NCBI RefSeq assembly: GCF_017354985.1
Contig: NZ_CP071501.1
Location: forward strand, 3,263,001-3,327,000
Origin: Shewanella cyperi
Lineage (GTDB): Bacteria; Pseudomonadota; Gammaproteobacteria; Enterobacterales; Shewanellaceae
Direction of reading: 5' to 3'
DNA: 64,000 nt
The position numbers and the translations under genes were made by a program. The notes below the pieces were generated by a model that ran no database searches, was not told the origin of the DNA, and worked only from the letters and a program-made list of their open reading frames with translations. Of the stretch, positions 33,880 to 42,659 are shown piece after piece; the first letter of the stretch is position 1, and each line of letters begins with the position of its first letter.

Positions 33880-35424
33880 ATGAACGAAATTGACCAGATT
33901 TATTTCCACAATTTTGCCGATATTCAGGGGCAGGAGTTTGATTTTATTGTGATTGGCGGTGGTGCCTATGGCACAGGATTCGTCCATAAAGTGCTGCAAT
34001 ATCAGCCCAGGGCCAGAATTGCCGTGCTGGAAAAGGGCAGCTACCTAATCCCGGACCATATCCAGAACCTGCCGGCCAGCTTTATCAAGCTCAATACCAG
34101 CACCGGCATCCGCCCCTGGGAATACAAGGGCACACCCAACCTGAACTTTATGCCGCAGATCCCCTATGTGGGTGGGCGGGCGCTGTTCTGGAATGCCTGG
34201 ACACCCCAGCCGGGCAGCAGCGAAATGCCCGATTGGCCGGCCGCCGCCATCGAGCGACTCAACAACGAGTGGTATCCCACAGGTGAGTACATGGGGCGGC
34301 GCTATTCCCTGAAGACCCCGGGTAACCGCAATGAAAAGCTCCATGAATTTATGGGCCAGCGGCTATTTTCCCGCTTGAGCCGGATTGAGGGCGCCACGCC
34401 CCAGTCCAACCCGGCGGCGCTGGATTCCGCCATGGCCACCGGCCAGGGTGTGCCCCAGGAAGCCTGGGCCAAGTTCGCCCCCATACCCGTATTGGTGCAG
34501 GCGGCGCAGCTGCACCCCGATAATCTCAAGGTGGTGGTCAATGCCGAGGTGGAAAAACTCATAGCCCACAATGGCCAGGTGACGGAAATCCAAACCCGGG
34601 ATGGCAACCTCAAGGTGGGCAATGCCAAGCTGATCCTCGCCTGTAACACCCTGGAGGCGGGATTTATTCTCACCCGTTCCTTCCCCCAGGATCCCTTGCC
34701 CGGCAACAACCTCTGCGGCCATATCCGTTCCTGGCTGGCGGCCAGGATCCCCGCCAGCGCCATACCGGCACTGACAGATGGCCTGCAGGCCGTGGCCTTC
34801 TATCTGCCCGGCAAAGATGCGGCAACCGGACGCCTGATGCATACCCATATCAGCGTGGTGCACAACCCAACGCCTGCCGCCAGTGCCGAGGTGCTGTACC
34901 GCATACTGCCGGATGCCTCAACGCCTGAAGCCGTGGCCACCTACCAGGATCCCAATTACGTGGTGATCATGCTGCACTCCATGGGCGAGTTCCTCGGTGA
35001 GCGGGCGCCTGGTTCCTGGAATCGGGTCGGCACCAGCGCGTCTGGCGTTTCGGAAGTGTTTATCGAAATGCAGCCGGAAGATGAAGCCTTCTGGCAAGCC
35101 ATGGACAGAACCACCTTCGATGTGATGCAGGCCCTGGCGGGTAATGCGGACATTGAATATCAACACAACCACAGCGACGGCAGTTTCAGTTGGGAAAAGA
35201 CCAAGCCTGCGAGCATACGCAACCAGGGACTGGTCCACGAGGCGGGTACCCTGTGGATGGGTGACAACCCGACCACCTCGGTTTGCCGCGCCAACGGCCA
35301 ACTGCACAAATATCCCAACGTCTTTGGCCTCGGCAGCATGTTATTCCCCCGCCCCGGTTCCTGGAATCCGACCCTGACCGGAATGGCCCAGGCCTTTGCC
35401 CTGGCGCGGGAACTCTGTACATGA
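33880..35424 (+). CDS. Third GMC-type flavoprotein, without the Fe-S motif, 514 aa
   Basis: The N-terminus has an FAD motif (DFIVIGGGAYGTGFVHKVL) and the C-terminus the GMC-like end (HEAGTLWMGDNPTTSVCR; NPTLTGMAQAFALA). It is about 100 residues shorter than the two GMC copies upstream. It lacks the cysteine motif, and its middle domain differs (GGRALFWNAWTPQPG). It therefore looks like an oxidase- or choline-dehydrogenase-type branch rather than another copy. It is the last gene of the operon, behind a GC-rich hairpin and before a strong terminator. Confidence 0.84.
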   Translation: MNEIDQIYFHNFADIQGQEFDFIVIGGGAYGTGFVHKVLQYQPRARIAVLEKGSYLIPDHIQNLPASFIKLNTSTGIRPWEYKGTPNLNFMPQIPYVGGRALFWNAWTPQPGSSEMPDWPAAAIERLNNEWYPTGEYMGRRYSLKTPGNRNEKLHEFMGQRLFSRLSRIEGATPQSNPAALDSAMATGQGVPQEAWAKFAPIPVLVQAAQLHPDNLKVVVNAEVEKLIAHNGQVTEIQTRDGNLKVGNAKLILACNTLEAGFILTRSFPQDPLPGNNLCGHIRSWLAARIPASAIPALTDGLQAVAFYLPGKDAATGRLMHTHISVVHNPTPAASAEVLYRILPDASTPEAVATYQDPNYVVIMLHSMGEFLGERAPGSWNRVGTSASGVSEVFIEMQPEDEAFWQAMDRTTFDVMQALAGNADIEYQHNHSDGSFSWEKTKPASIRNQGLVHEAGTLWMGDNPTTSVCRANGQLHKYPNVFGLGSMLFPRPGSWNPTLTGMAQAFALARELCT

Positions 35425-35444
35425 TGTCTGAATTGGGCCAACAC

Positions 35445-35472
35445 AAAGGCAGCCATTTGGCTGCCTTTTTTT
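35445..35472 (+). terminator. Strong terminator of the redox operon
   Basis: AAAGGCAGCC and GGCTGCCTTT form a perfect 10-bp stem with a 4-nt loop (35445-35468), followed by a T-run to 35472. It lies 20 nt past the last stop. Confidence 0.92.
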
Positions 35473-35546
35473 AAGCGGAATAGCCTGAGATTAACCCACT
35501 CAGCTCAACGCGCCCGGTTCAACGTGCCCATTGCCACGAACCCATT

Positions 35547-36509
35547 TCAACGAACAATCGGGCTGACCAGATTGGCCTTCATGGCTGATTGCAACGCCTG
35601 CCAGCGGCTGTTGGCCATGTCCTGCAGGCCCTGGCTTTTTGGTCCCTTGGTCAGGGCCGCCTTATGCTTTTCCAGGGCGGTGTAGTGCAGTGCCGTCACC
35701 TGATACCTGCTGCTGTCGCGGAAATAGTCATACACGTCCTGCACATTTTCCAGGGTGTCATCGATAAAGACTATATGGCTTATGGGCAGCGAGGGTTCGA
35801 ACAAATTGCCCTGTTCGAACTGGATCAGCAGACAGGCCAGCATCACCCCCTTGTTCTGACCGCCCAGGTAATAGATGCCGTTCTGGAAGGTCACGTCCCG
35901 GGTGCCGGGAATGTGGCAGGGCAAACCGGGAGCAGCCAGACCGGGCTGACGACCGGACCAGATTTTCAGGCTGTTGCTTGCCAACAACTGCAGCAGGTTT
36001 CCCTGACCAGAGCCCTGACCGGAGCCCTGGCCCGAGCTATCCCCCAGGAGGGCAAACTGCTGCTCGGTGGCATTGAGGTTAGCATCGCCCCGAGCCGTTT
36101 CAACCAGAAGGCGCACCCCGGAGCCGCTGAGTTTCGACAGCACGGGATAGATGTTCTGATCCGTGTAGGACATGCGATTGAGGGCAAACAGCACATTGGC
36201 TATGTCCAGCAGCTCATTGAAGCTGCCTGCGACTCTATAGGGCGAGTCGGTGCCGAGCAGGCTCTGCTGCCAACTGAACCAGGCTGGGCCCCCCAAATAT
36301 TGGCAATCGGCGGCGGCCGCGCCATCTGGGCAGGCCATCATGGTCAGGGTATCGTCATCGTCCATCACCAGCAGGGTACTGGTGGGAGATTTCAAAGCGG
36401 TCACGGTTTTTTCCAGGGCCGCAAAACTGTCAACCTTGCCCATGGAAGCGCCGGCCCAGAGCTGGGCACTGAACAGGCTAACCAACAGCGTCGTCATGAC
36501 TTTTTTCAT
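35547..36509 (-). CDS. DUF2608-type exported HAD-like protein, 320 aa
   Basis: The signal peptide MKKVMTTLLVSLFSAQLWAGA is followed by two HAD-like Asp motifs: LLVMDDDDTLTMM (about residues 47-59) and HIVFIDDTLENVQDV near residue 245. DUF2608 proteins are periplasmic HAD relatives of unknown substrate. Residues about 158-170 hold a short GQGSGQGSGQG tract encoded by three 12-bp repeats. It is convergent with the redox operon and divergent from the UbiD gene. The conserved Asp residues suggest phosphatase activity, unproven. Confidence 0.78.
   Translation of the reverse strand: MKKVMTTLLVSLFSAQLWAGASMGKVDSFAALEKTVTALKSPTSTLLVMDDDDTLTMMACPDGAAAADCQYLGGPAWFSWQQSLLGTDSPYRVAGSFNELLDIANVLFALNRMSYTDQNIYPVLSKLSGSGVRLLVETARGDANLNATEQQFALLGDSSGQGSGQGSGQGNLLQLLASNSLKIWSGRQPGLAAPGLPCHIPGTRDVTFQNGIYYLGGQNKGVMLACLLIQFEQGNLFEPSLPISHIVFIDDTLENVQDVYDYFRDSSRYQVTALHYTALEKHKAALTKGPKSQGLQDMANSRWQALQSAMKANLVSPIVR
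36002..36037. repeat. Three 12-bp tandem repeats inside the DUF2608 gene
   Basis: CCTGACCAGAGC, CCTGACCGGAGC and CCTGGCCCGAGC follow one another without gaps. They encode the GQGSGQGSGQG tract, stay in frame and could vary in copy number by slippage. Confidence 0.8.
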
Positions 36510-36673
36510 TTCATCCTCCTGATGTCATTGGATTAACCGGCTGGCGCTTGGTGTCAGTCCGGAAGCTTAAATATTAGGAGAGTTTTGCCATTTATCCTCT
36601 GCAGCAATAAAAAACTTCTACACTCATTGGACTCAAACACGGGAAAGCAAACAACCAGACAGGGAGTGTCGTC

Positions 36674-38341
36674 ATGCCGGATGCCGCCTTTAAAAGACGC
36701 AAGCTGAAGATCAATACCAAAAAAATCCCCAAATCCTACCGTGAATACCTGGAACGGCTCGCCAAGCTCGGCGAAGTGGTGGCCATAGACGACGAGGTGG
36801 ACTGGTATCTGGAAATGGGCGCTATTTTGCGTCACGCCTGCGAAACCCGCAGTGCCATGCCACTGTTCAACAAGGTCAAGGATGCTCCGGGCTTTCGTGC
36901 CGCCGAGATGGGTCCGACCGTCAGCGCCGATCCCGACAAGCCCTGGCAACGACTGGCGATCATGCTGGGGCTGCCGGAGGACACCAAGTTGCTGGAAATC
37001 CAGGACGCCTTTATCGAGGCCATAGGGGGTGAGCCCTATGATCCCAAGCTGGTACCCGCCTCCGAGGCGCCCTGCAAACAGAACAAATGGCTTGGTGATG
37101 AGGTGGACCTGACCAAGATCCCGGCGCCGATACTGCACGACGGCGACGGTGGCCGTTATTTCCAGACCGCGGGCGCCATCATGGTGCGCACCCCGCCGGG
37201 GCAGGAGGTGCCACCCGATTCTTATACCGTCGACCCCAAGTCCTGGACCAACTGGTCATTCAGCCGCGCCATGATTGCCGGTTCCCGGCCCCAGGCCAAC
37301 ACCCCACCAACTCCCAACCCGGATCCCCGTCCCGGCAGCGTGCCCTGGGTGCCCGGTCCACACTATTCCAAGAACGAAGTCGTGGGTCTCTGGCTGCCCT
37401 TTCAGCACAACGGCATGATTTACAACATGTGGAAGAACAAGGGCAAGGACTGCCCCTTCGTGATTGCCCTCGGGGTGCCACCGGCGGTGACCATGCTGTT
37501 GTCGGCGGCGCCACCGGCCTGGCACGATGAATACCTCTATGCCTCGTCTTTTCTCGGTCAGGGGCTGGAGATGGTCAAGGCCGAAACCTGCGACATACTG
37601 GTGCCGGCGGAGTGTGAAATCATCATAGAGGGCGTGGTCAGCATAGGAGAGTCAGTGGTGGAAGGCCCCTTTGGTGAGTTTCCCGGTTACCTGTCCAACG
37701 AAAGTGGCCTGGAGCCCCTGGCCAAGATCCACTGCATCACCTTCAGGGATCAGGCCATCCTGCCCATCTGCATACCCGGCATTCCCATAGACTCGACCCT
37801 GATGCTGGGCTGCTTTTCCCTATCGGCCACCGCCAGGCTGTTCTTCGAACGCTCAGGGCTGCCGGTAATAGACTGCTTCAGCCCCTTCGAGGCCTCGTCC
37901 CACTGGCTGGTGATCCGGGTCAGGGACGACTGGCACAAACTGACCGGCATGACGGTCAAGGGCTTTATCGATGCCCTCGCCGAAGTGTTCTGGACCCACC
38001 ATATTGGCAAGACCACGGCCAAGCTGATTGTGGTGGGTGAGGACATACCGCCGGACGATATCGACAAGGTGGCCTGGGCCCTGGCCACCCGCAATAATCC
38101 CGTGGAAGGGGTGTTCCACTATCCCCAATACGACTCCGATGGCACCGGGCTGCAGATCTATCTGGACGTGGCCACCAAGCTCAGGGGCCGCGGCGGCCTG
38201 GTGGCCTACAGCTGCCTGCAAATCCAACAGCAGGTGAATCAACCCCTGGAGCAGGTACTGAGTTTCGCCACCAATTATCCCCTGCCGCTGCAGCAAAAAA
38301 TTCTGGAGAAGTGGCACCAATGGGGCTTCGGCCCGGGTTAA
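36674..38341 (+). CDS. UbiD family prenylated-FMN decarboxylase, 555 aa
   Basis: The ATG at 36674 follows GGGAG. UbiD signatures are visible: KIPAPILHDGDGGRYFQTA with the substrate-domain Arg and Glu region, and VEGPFGEFPGYLSNESG (around residue 330), the typical E-x-PFGE-x2-GY block. The C-terminal helix region is also intact. The family uses prenylated FMN to remove or add CO2 on aromatic or alkenoic acids. No UbiX-like prenyltransferase gene lies in the window. The 555 residues are longer than E. coli UbiD (about 497) and nearer the vanillate/ferulate-type clade, but I cannot place it firmly. Confidence 0.86.
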   Translation: MPDAAFKRRKLKINTKKIPKSYREYLERLAKLGEVVAIDDEVDWYLEMGAILRHACETRSAMPLFNKVKDAPGFRAAEMGPTVSADPDKPWQRLAIMLGLPEDTKLLEIQDAFIEAIGGEPYDPKLVPASEAPCKQNKWLGDEVDLTKIPAPILHDGDGGRYFQTAGAIMVRTPPGQEVPPDSYTVDPKSWTNWSFSRAMIAGSRPQANTPPTPNPDPRPGSVPWVPGPHYSKNEVVGLWLPFQHNGMIYNMWKNKGKDCPFVIALGVPPAVTMLLSAAPPAWHDEYLYASSFLGQGLEMVKAETCDILVPAECEIIIEGVVSIGESVVEGPFGEFPGYLSNESGLEPLAKIHCITFRDQAILPICIPGIPIDSTLMLGCFSLSATARLFFERSGLPVIDCFSPFEASSHWLVIRVRDDWHKLTGMTVKGFIDALAEVFWTHHIGKTTAKLIVVGEDIPPDDIDKVAWALATRNNPVEGVFHYPQYDSDGTGLQIYLDVATKLRGRGGLVAYSCLQIQQQVNQPLEQVLSFATNYPLPLQQKILEKWHQWGFGPG

Positions 38342-38519
38342 GAACTCAAGCTCAACCACAAGCGGCGGCCCAGGGCCGTCGCTTTGGTATAAAGTATTTT
38401 CATTGCCGCAAGCCTTGCACCACCAGGGCCCGGGTTGCGATAATCGTTCCAGCATGGCCGCCCAAGACGGCCACTTTACTCTTACTCAAACAAGCGGCTC
38501 ATTAACTCAAGGTCTCCCT

Positions 38520-40319
38520 ATGTCAGCACAGCAGTCCCCCGCCATTGGTGCCCGTCTGGACGCCATCCGTACCGAGATGGCCAGCCAAGGGCTTGATGCC
38601 TTTATCATTCCCCGCGCCGACGAATACCTGGGCGAATACGTGCCCAAGCAAAACGAGCGCCTGCATTGGGCCACAGGCTTCACCGGTTCAGCCGGTATGG
38701 CCATAGTGATGACCCACAGCGCCGCCATCTTCGTTGACGGCCGCTACACAGTGCAGGTGCGTGAGCAGGTCAACGGCGAGCTGTTTAATTACGAGAGCCT
38801 GACAGATACGCCCCAACCCCAATATCTGGCCGACACCCTGCCCGCCGGCAGCAAGGTGGGCTTCGATGCCCGCATGCACACCCTGGCCTGGTATGAGCAG
38901 GCCAATGCCGTGCTGACCAAGGCCGACATCAGCCTGGTGGCGGTGACAACCAATCCCATAGACAAACACTGGCACGACAGACCTGTACCGCAAGTTCAGC
39001 CCATCATGCTGTTCAGCGAGCAGAGTGCCGGTCGCAGCAGTGCAGACAAACGCCATGAAATCGGTGCCCTGGTGGCCAAGGCCGGCGCCGATGTGGCACT
39101 GGTCACTGCCCTGGATTCCTTCTGCTGGCTGCTCAATATCCGCGGCCGCGATGTACCGCGCCTGCCCGTGGTACTGGGCTCGGCGCTGCTGTGGGCCGAT
39201 GGCCGGATGCAGCTGTTTGTCGACCCGGCCAAGGTGCCGGACGGCATAGACGCCCACGTGGGGCCCAACGTCAGCTTCCACCCCGAGAGCGAATTGCAAG
39301 CCGCGCTTCAGGCCCTGACCGGCAAGAAACTGCTGGCCGATCCCAACAGCGCCAACGCCTGGTCCCAGCTCTGCGCCCGCGACGCCGGCGCCAAACTGGT
39401 GGCAGGCATGGACCCGGTCGCCCTGATCAAGGCAGCCAAGAATCCAAGCGAACTCAAAGGAATGCGCGAATGTCACGTCCGTGATGGCGTGGCCGTGAGC
39501 CGCTTCCTCGCCTGGCTGGACGCAGAGGTCAACGCCGGTCGCCTCCACGACGAGGACCAGTTGGCGGTCAAACTGGAAAGCTTCCGCCTGCAGGATCCCC
39601 TGTACCGCGAGCCCAGCTTCGATACCATCTCCGCCGCCGGTGCCAACGCCGCCATGTGCCATTACAACCACAAGAATGGCACCCCGGCCAGGCTGACCAT
39701 GAACAGCATCTACCTGGTGGATTCCGGCGCCCAATACCTGGACGGCACCACGGACGTGACCCGCACCCAGGCCATAGGTGAAGTGACCGCCGAGCAGCGC
39801 AAGATGGTGACTCTGGTGCTCAAGGGCCATATCGCCCTGGCGACGGCGCGCTTCCCCAAGGGCACCACGGGCCAGCAGCTGGACGCCTTTGCCCGTCAAC
39901 ACCTGTGGCAACACGGCTTTGACTTCGACCACGGCACGGGCCACGGCGTCGGCCATTTCCTCAGCGTTCACGAGGGCCCGCAGCGCATTGCCAAGAACAG
40001 CAACGGCGTGGCCCTGCTGCCGGGCATGGTGGTCTCCAACGAGCCCGGCTATTACCGTGGCCATGCCTTCGGCATTCGCATCGAAAACCTGGAAGTGGTG
40101 CAGCCCTGCGCCGCCCTGGCCGGTGCCGAGCGAGAGATCTATGAGTTCTCGGCCCTGACCCTGATCCCCATAGATACCCGTCTGGTGGACAAGGCGCTGT
40201 TGACCGAAACCGAGCTGAACTGGCTCAACAGCTACCACGCCAAGGTGCTTGCCACATTGTCACCGCTGATGTCCGGTGATGAGCTGGCCTGGCTGCAACG
40301 GGCTACCGCCGCCATTTAA
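38520..40319 (+). CDS. Aminopeptidase P family protein, 599 aa
   Basis: The ATG at 38520 gives the normal N-terminus (MSAQQSPAIGARLDAIRTEM); longer frames are unsupported. Two creatinase-type N-domains (about residues 10-300) precede the catalytic pita-bread domain. That domain keeps the metal ligands Asp (LVDSGAQYLDGTTDVTRT), His (GTGHGVGHFLSVHEGP), Glu (SNEPGYYRG) and Glu (IRIENLEVV). This three-domain form of about 600 residues is the eukaryote-like Xaa-Pro aminopeptidase found in many proteobacteria. It cleaves the N-terminal residue before proline in the cytosol. A strong terminator follows. Confidence 0.9.
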   Translation: MSAQQSPAIGARLDAIRTEMASQGLDAFIIPRADEYLGEYVPKQNERLHWATGFTGSAGMAIVMTHSAAIFVDGRYTVQVREQVNGELFNYESLTDTPQPQYLADTLPAGSKVGFDARMHTLAWYEQANAVLTKADISLVAVTTNPIDKHWHDRPVPQVQPIMLFSEQSAGRSSADKRHEIGALVAKAGADVALVTALDSFCWLLNIRGRDVPRLPVVLGSALLWADGRMQLFVDPAKVPDGIDAHVGPNVSFHPESELQAALQALTGKKLLADPNSANAWSQLCARDAGAKLVAGMDPVALIKAAKNPSELKGMRECHVRDGVAVSRFLAWLDAEVNAGRLHDEDQLAVKLESFRLQDPLYREPSFDTISAAGANAAMCHYNHKNGTPARLTMNSIYLVDSGAQYLDGTTDVTRTQAIGEVTAEQRKMVTLVLKGHIALATARFPKGTTGQQLDAFARQHLWQHGFDFDHGTGHGVGHFLSVHEGPQRIAKNSNGVALLPGMVVSNEPGYYRGHAFGIRIENLEVVQPCAALAGAEREIYEFSALTLIPIDTRLVDKALLTETELNWLNSYHAKVLATLSPLMSGDELAWLQRATAAI

Positions 40320-40361
40320 CTCCGGCAAAATTGCCGGTGCTCAGTATCGACAGCAAGAATT

Positions 40362-40387
40362 AACGGCGCCTTTGGGCGCCGTTTTTT
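40362..40387 (+). terminator. Strong terminator after aminopeptidase P
   Basis: AACGGCGCC and GGCGCCGTT form a perfect 9-bp stem with a 4-nt TTTG loop, followed by six T residues. Confidence 0.92.
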
Positions 40388-40585
40388 GGGGCTTATTCAA
40401 ATGCCCCTCTGAACCGCTTTCAGTGACAACCACAATGAAACAGAGCTGGATGACAAGCTCACACTGACACACTGACCTAGCCCCAATCTTAGTACCAAGC
40501 CATGCGATGCAGCCGTCTCACGGTTGACTTAGGGCCGGTTACTCTTGATTATCCTAATATTCTTTCTGAAACACGTGGGCTGAAT

Positions 40586-40924
40586 ATGGAACATATTGAG
40601 TGGAATGATTTCCTGAAAGTCGATATCCGGGTTGGCACCATCATTGAAGTTGAAGACTTTCCCGAAGCGCGTCGTCCGGCCTATAAATTGAAGGTCGATT
40701 TTGGCCAAGAAATTGGTATCAAAAAATCCAGCGCCCAAATAACGACTCTGTACACCAAGGATTCATTGCTGGGCAAACAGGTGCTTGCGGTTGTTAATTT
40801 TCCCCCCAAGCAGATTGGCCCGTTCAAATCCGAGTGTCTGGTAACTGGATTGCATCGCCCCGACGGTTCCGTAGTGCTTGCCGCCGTTGATATGCCACTG
40901 CCCAACGGCGCACGACTGGCATAA
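40586..40924 (+). CDS. csaA: CsaA-type tRNA-binding-domain protein, 112 aa
   Basis: The ATG at 40586 gives the normal N-terminus ([20 protein letters not shown]). The OB-fold typical of CsaA follows: [40 protein letters not shown] and a C-terminal [14 protein letters not shown]. CsaA is a dimeric chaperone-like protein linked to protein export in Bacillus and widespread in proteobacteria. It forms a single-gene unit here. Confidence 0.9.
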   Translation: MEHIEWNDFLKVDIRVGTIIEVEDFPEARRPAYKLKVDFGQEIGIKKSSAQITTLYTKDSLLGKQVLAVVNFPPKQIGPFKSECLVTGLHRPDGSVVLAAVDMPLPNGARLA

Positions 40925-41000
40925 ACCGAAATCGTCCTTGAGCATTCAGGCATTTTACGGCTTGCCTTAACCCAATACCTTGAAATATGAGCAGAGTTTA

Positions 41001-41270
41001 ATGAGAGTCGATCGCACTTCCCGCTGGATTGCCCGTGTCGCGAGTGTAGGCTTTGGTTGGTTCCTGATTGACCCAATAACAAAGGGAGCCTTTAGCCACC
41101 GTACAGCCTGGAGAGATTACCACCTCATCACCCCGGAACACGAGCCACTGAGATTTTACTTCAGCGTTATCTGGTGCGCCTTGATGCTGCTGGTGTGTAT
41201 TTACTTTGGCTTTATCGCCAAACTGAGCGATAAAGAATCGGATGACAAGCGGGATAAGCCTGAGTCCTGA
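41001..41270 (+). CDS. Small membrane protein, 89 aa
   Basis: The ATG at 41001 begins MRVDRTSRWIARVASVGFG. One hydrophobic segment lies at about residues 16-24, and a second, stronger one at about 57-77 (SVIWCALMLLVCIYFGFIA) is followed by a charged tail (KESDDKRDKPES). No family is recognised. The start could also be a TTG at 40980. It is probably real because of its coding-like composition and membrane topology. Confidence 0.6.
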   Translation: MRVDRTSRWIARVASVGFGWFLIDPITKGAFSHRTAWRDYHLITPEHEPLRFYFSVIWCALMLLVCIYFGFIAKLSDKESDDKRDKPES

Positions 41271-41350
41271 TCCAAATCAGAGCCTCAGGTTACGGCAAAC
41301 CCAGACCATCCTGATGGAAGCAGTAGCCGCTCTTAACTTCACTGGCGGAC

Positions 41351-41385
41351 TAAGGATTAAGGATTAAGGATTAAGGATTAAGGAT
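41351..41385 (+). repeat. Five perfect TAAGGAT heptamer repeats before a decayed LysE gene
   Basis: Five uninterrupted copies of TAAGGAT end 2 nt before the ATG at 41388. Each copy contains AAGGA, a ribosome-site core, so the tract spaces several possible ribosome sites from the start. The 7-bp unit could slip during replication. Confidence 0.9.
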
Positions 41386-41387
41386 AA

Positions 41388-41621
41388 ATGGATTACTTGT
41401 TTGCTGTGTTGCTGTTTGCCATCTCCTCCTCAGTCATTCGGGGGCCAAACAATATTATGCTAATGACCTCGGGGCTTAACTTTGGCGTAAGGAAGAGCCA
41501 GCCGCTGCTGGCGGGTATTTGCCAGGGGTTTGCCCAGCTATTTACGTGGTATCCCGGACTGCACCTAATCATCAAATGCGTTAGCACCTTGTACCTGCTG
41601 TACCTGGCACAGCTCGCCTGA
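41388..41621 (+). pseudogene. Remnant of a LysE/RhtB family exporter
   Basis: The first 50 residues are clearly LysE-like (MDYLFAVLLFAISSSV; GPNNIMLMTSGLNFGVRKS; LLAGICQGFAQ). The conserved TPGPN motif reads IRGPN, a stretch of about 10-20 residues is missing after GICQGFA, and the frame stops at LYLLYLAQLA, so roughly the last 60% of the family is lost. Full relatives are about 200 residues, like the intact copy at 42660. It is almost certainly non-functional despite its good start and the repeat-rich ribosome site. Confidence 0.82.
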
Positions 41622-41687
41622 CGCCTTGCATCAAAAACACTCACCCATCAAAAGGAAATATTGAATTGTTAAACTTACTCTCTGGAC

Positions 41688-41722
41688 ACAAAATGCCAGG
41701 AAACAAAATGACAGGAAGCAGA
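41688..41722 (+). repeat. 15-bp tandem repeat giving three in-frame ATG codons
   Basis: ACAAAATGCCAGGAA and ACAAAATGACAGGAA are direct 15-bp repeats followed by a third, diverged unit (GCAGAATG). Each unit carries an in-frame ATG (41693, 41708, 41723) behind an AGGA-like site, so the start of the next gene was probably duplicated in place. Confidence 0.75.
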
Positions 41723-42376
41723 ATGCGTAACTTGATGATCTTTATGCTGGCATTAATCTCCCCCTTATCCGGAGCTAAGGTGATTGCCGATATGGATGCC
41801 CTGCCCGTGGAAAAAGCCGGCCATTACCTGTTCTTTTTCCACGGCGCAATCGCCGAGGGCACGGACAGAAAACCCTTATCCAATCGCTTTGGGGTGTACG
41901 ATTTTGATGCAATTATCGCGGCGCTGGATTCCGAGGACTATTTCCTGGTGGCCGAGCAAAGACCTGCCGGTACCAAGCCCGAGGACTACGCCCGCAAGGT
42001 AGTGGCCAAACTGGACCAATTATTGGCGGCAGGTGTGGCTCCGGAGCATATTTCCCTAGTGGGCTTTTCCCGCGGTGGCGGTATCACCACCCAGGTATCG
42101 ACCCTGAGCAGCAACGACAAGCTGGGCTACGCCGTGCTGGCCGGTTGCTCCAAACCGTCCCCCAATAACAACAAGTTCATCCTCCACGGTCAGGTGCTGT
42201 CCATCTACGAAATACATGATGATTTGATCGGCTCTTGCAAACACTTGGTGGAACAGAGCCCGGATTTGGTGGCATTCGACGAACTGCCGCTCGATACCGG
42301 GCTGATGCATGGGGAGTTTTATCTGCCCAGAGAGGAATGGCTCACTCCGCTTAAACAATGGCTGCAACAGAGATAA
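41723..42376 (+). CDS. Exported alpha/beta-hydrolase-like protein, 217 aa
   Basis: The ATG at 41723 begins a signal peptide (MRNLMIFMLALISPLSGAKV) behind AGGAAGCAG. The fold shows the early strand HYLFFFHGAI, the nucleophile elbow VGFSRGGG with its Ser, and a late Asp/His region (IHDDLIGSCKHLV, then HGEFYLPREEW). Two upstream ATGs lie in the repeat and remain possible. It may be a periplasmic esterase; the substrate is unknown. Confidence 0.75.
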   Translation: MRNLMIFMLALISPLSGAKVIADMDALPVEKAGHYLFFFHGAIAEGTDRKPLSNRFGVYDFDAIIAALDSEDYFLVAEQRPAGTKPEDYARKVVAKLDQLLAAGVAPEHISLVGFSRGGGITTQVSTLSSNDKLGYAVLAGCSKPSPNNNKFILHGQVLSIYEIHDDLIGSCKHLVEQSPDLVAFDELPLDTGLMHGEFYLPREEWLTPLKQWLQQR

Positions 42377-42659
42377 CCGCAGCTCTTAGTCCGACTTGCG
42401 GCCCCAAAAAAAATCAAGCGGCAGCAGACCCCGCCTGAAAGGCATTTCGTCGCTGGCAATACGGGCTGCAACTCGGAGTTGGAGCCCCTTAACCAGAAAG
42501 ATGAGCTGTGCTTGTTTCTGATTGGCAGACGCGGATAGTTAGGCCCACACCTGTCCAGCGCAATTGGCCAATTTTCAACCTTACATACATCAGTTTAGCC
42601 TGATATGCTGGGCGGCAGTCGTCACCACGGCGGCCTCTTTTTGTCTGATGGAGTAGCAA

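Noticed and set aside
38688..40238. A 516-codon open frame on the minus strand opposite the aminopeptidase P gene
   Set aside because: The plus-strand frame carries all the catalytic motifs of M24 peptidases. The antisense product is Gly/His/Gln-rich with no motifs, as expected when a GC-rich gene leaves its complement open.
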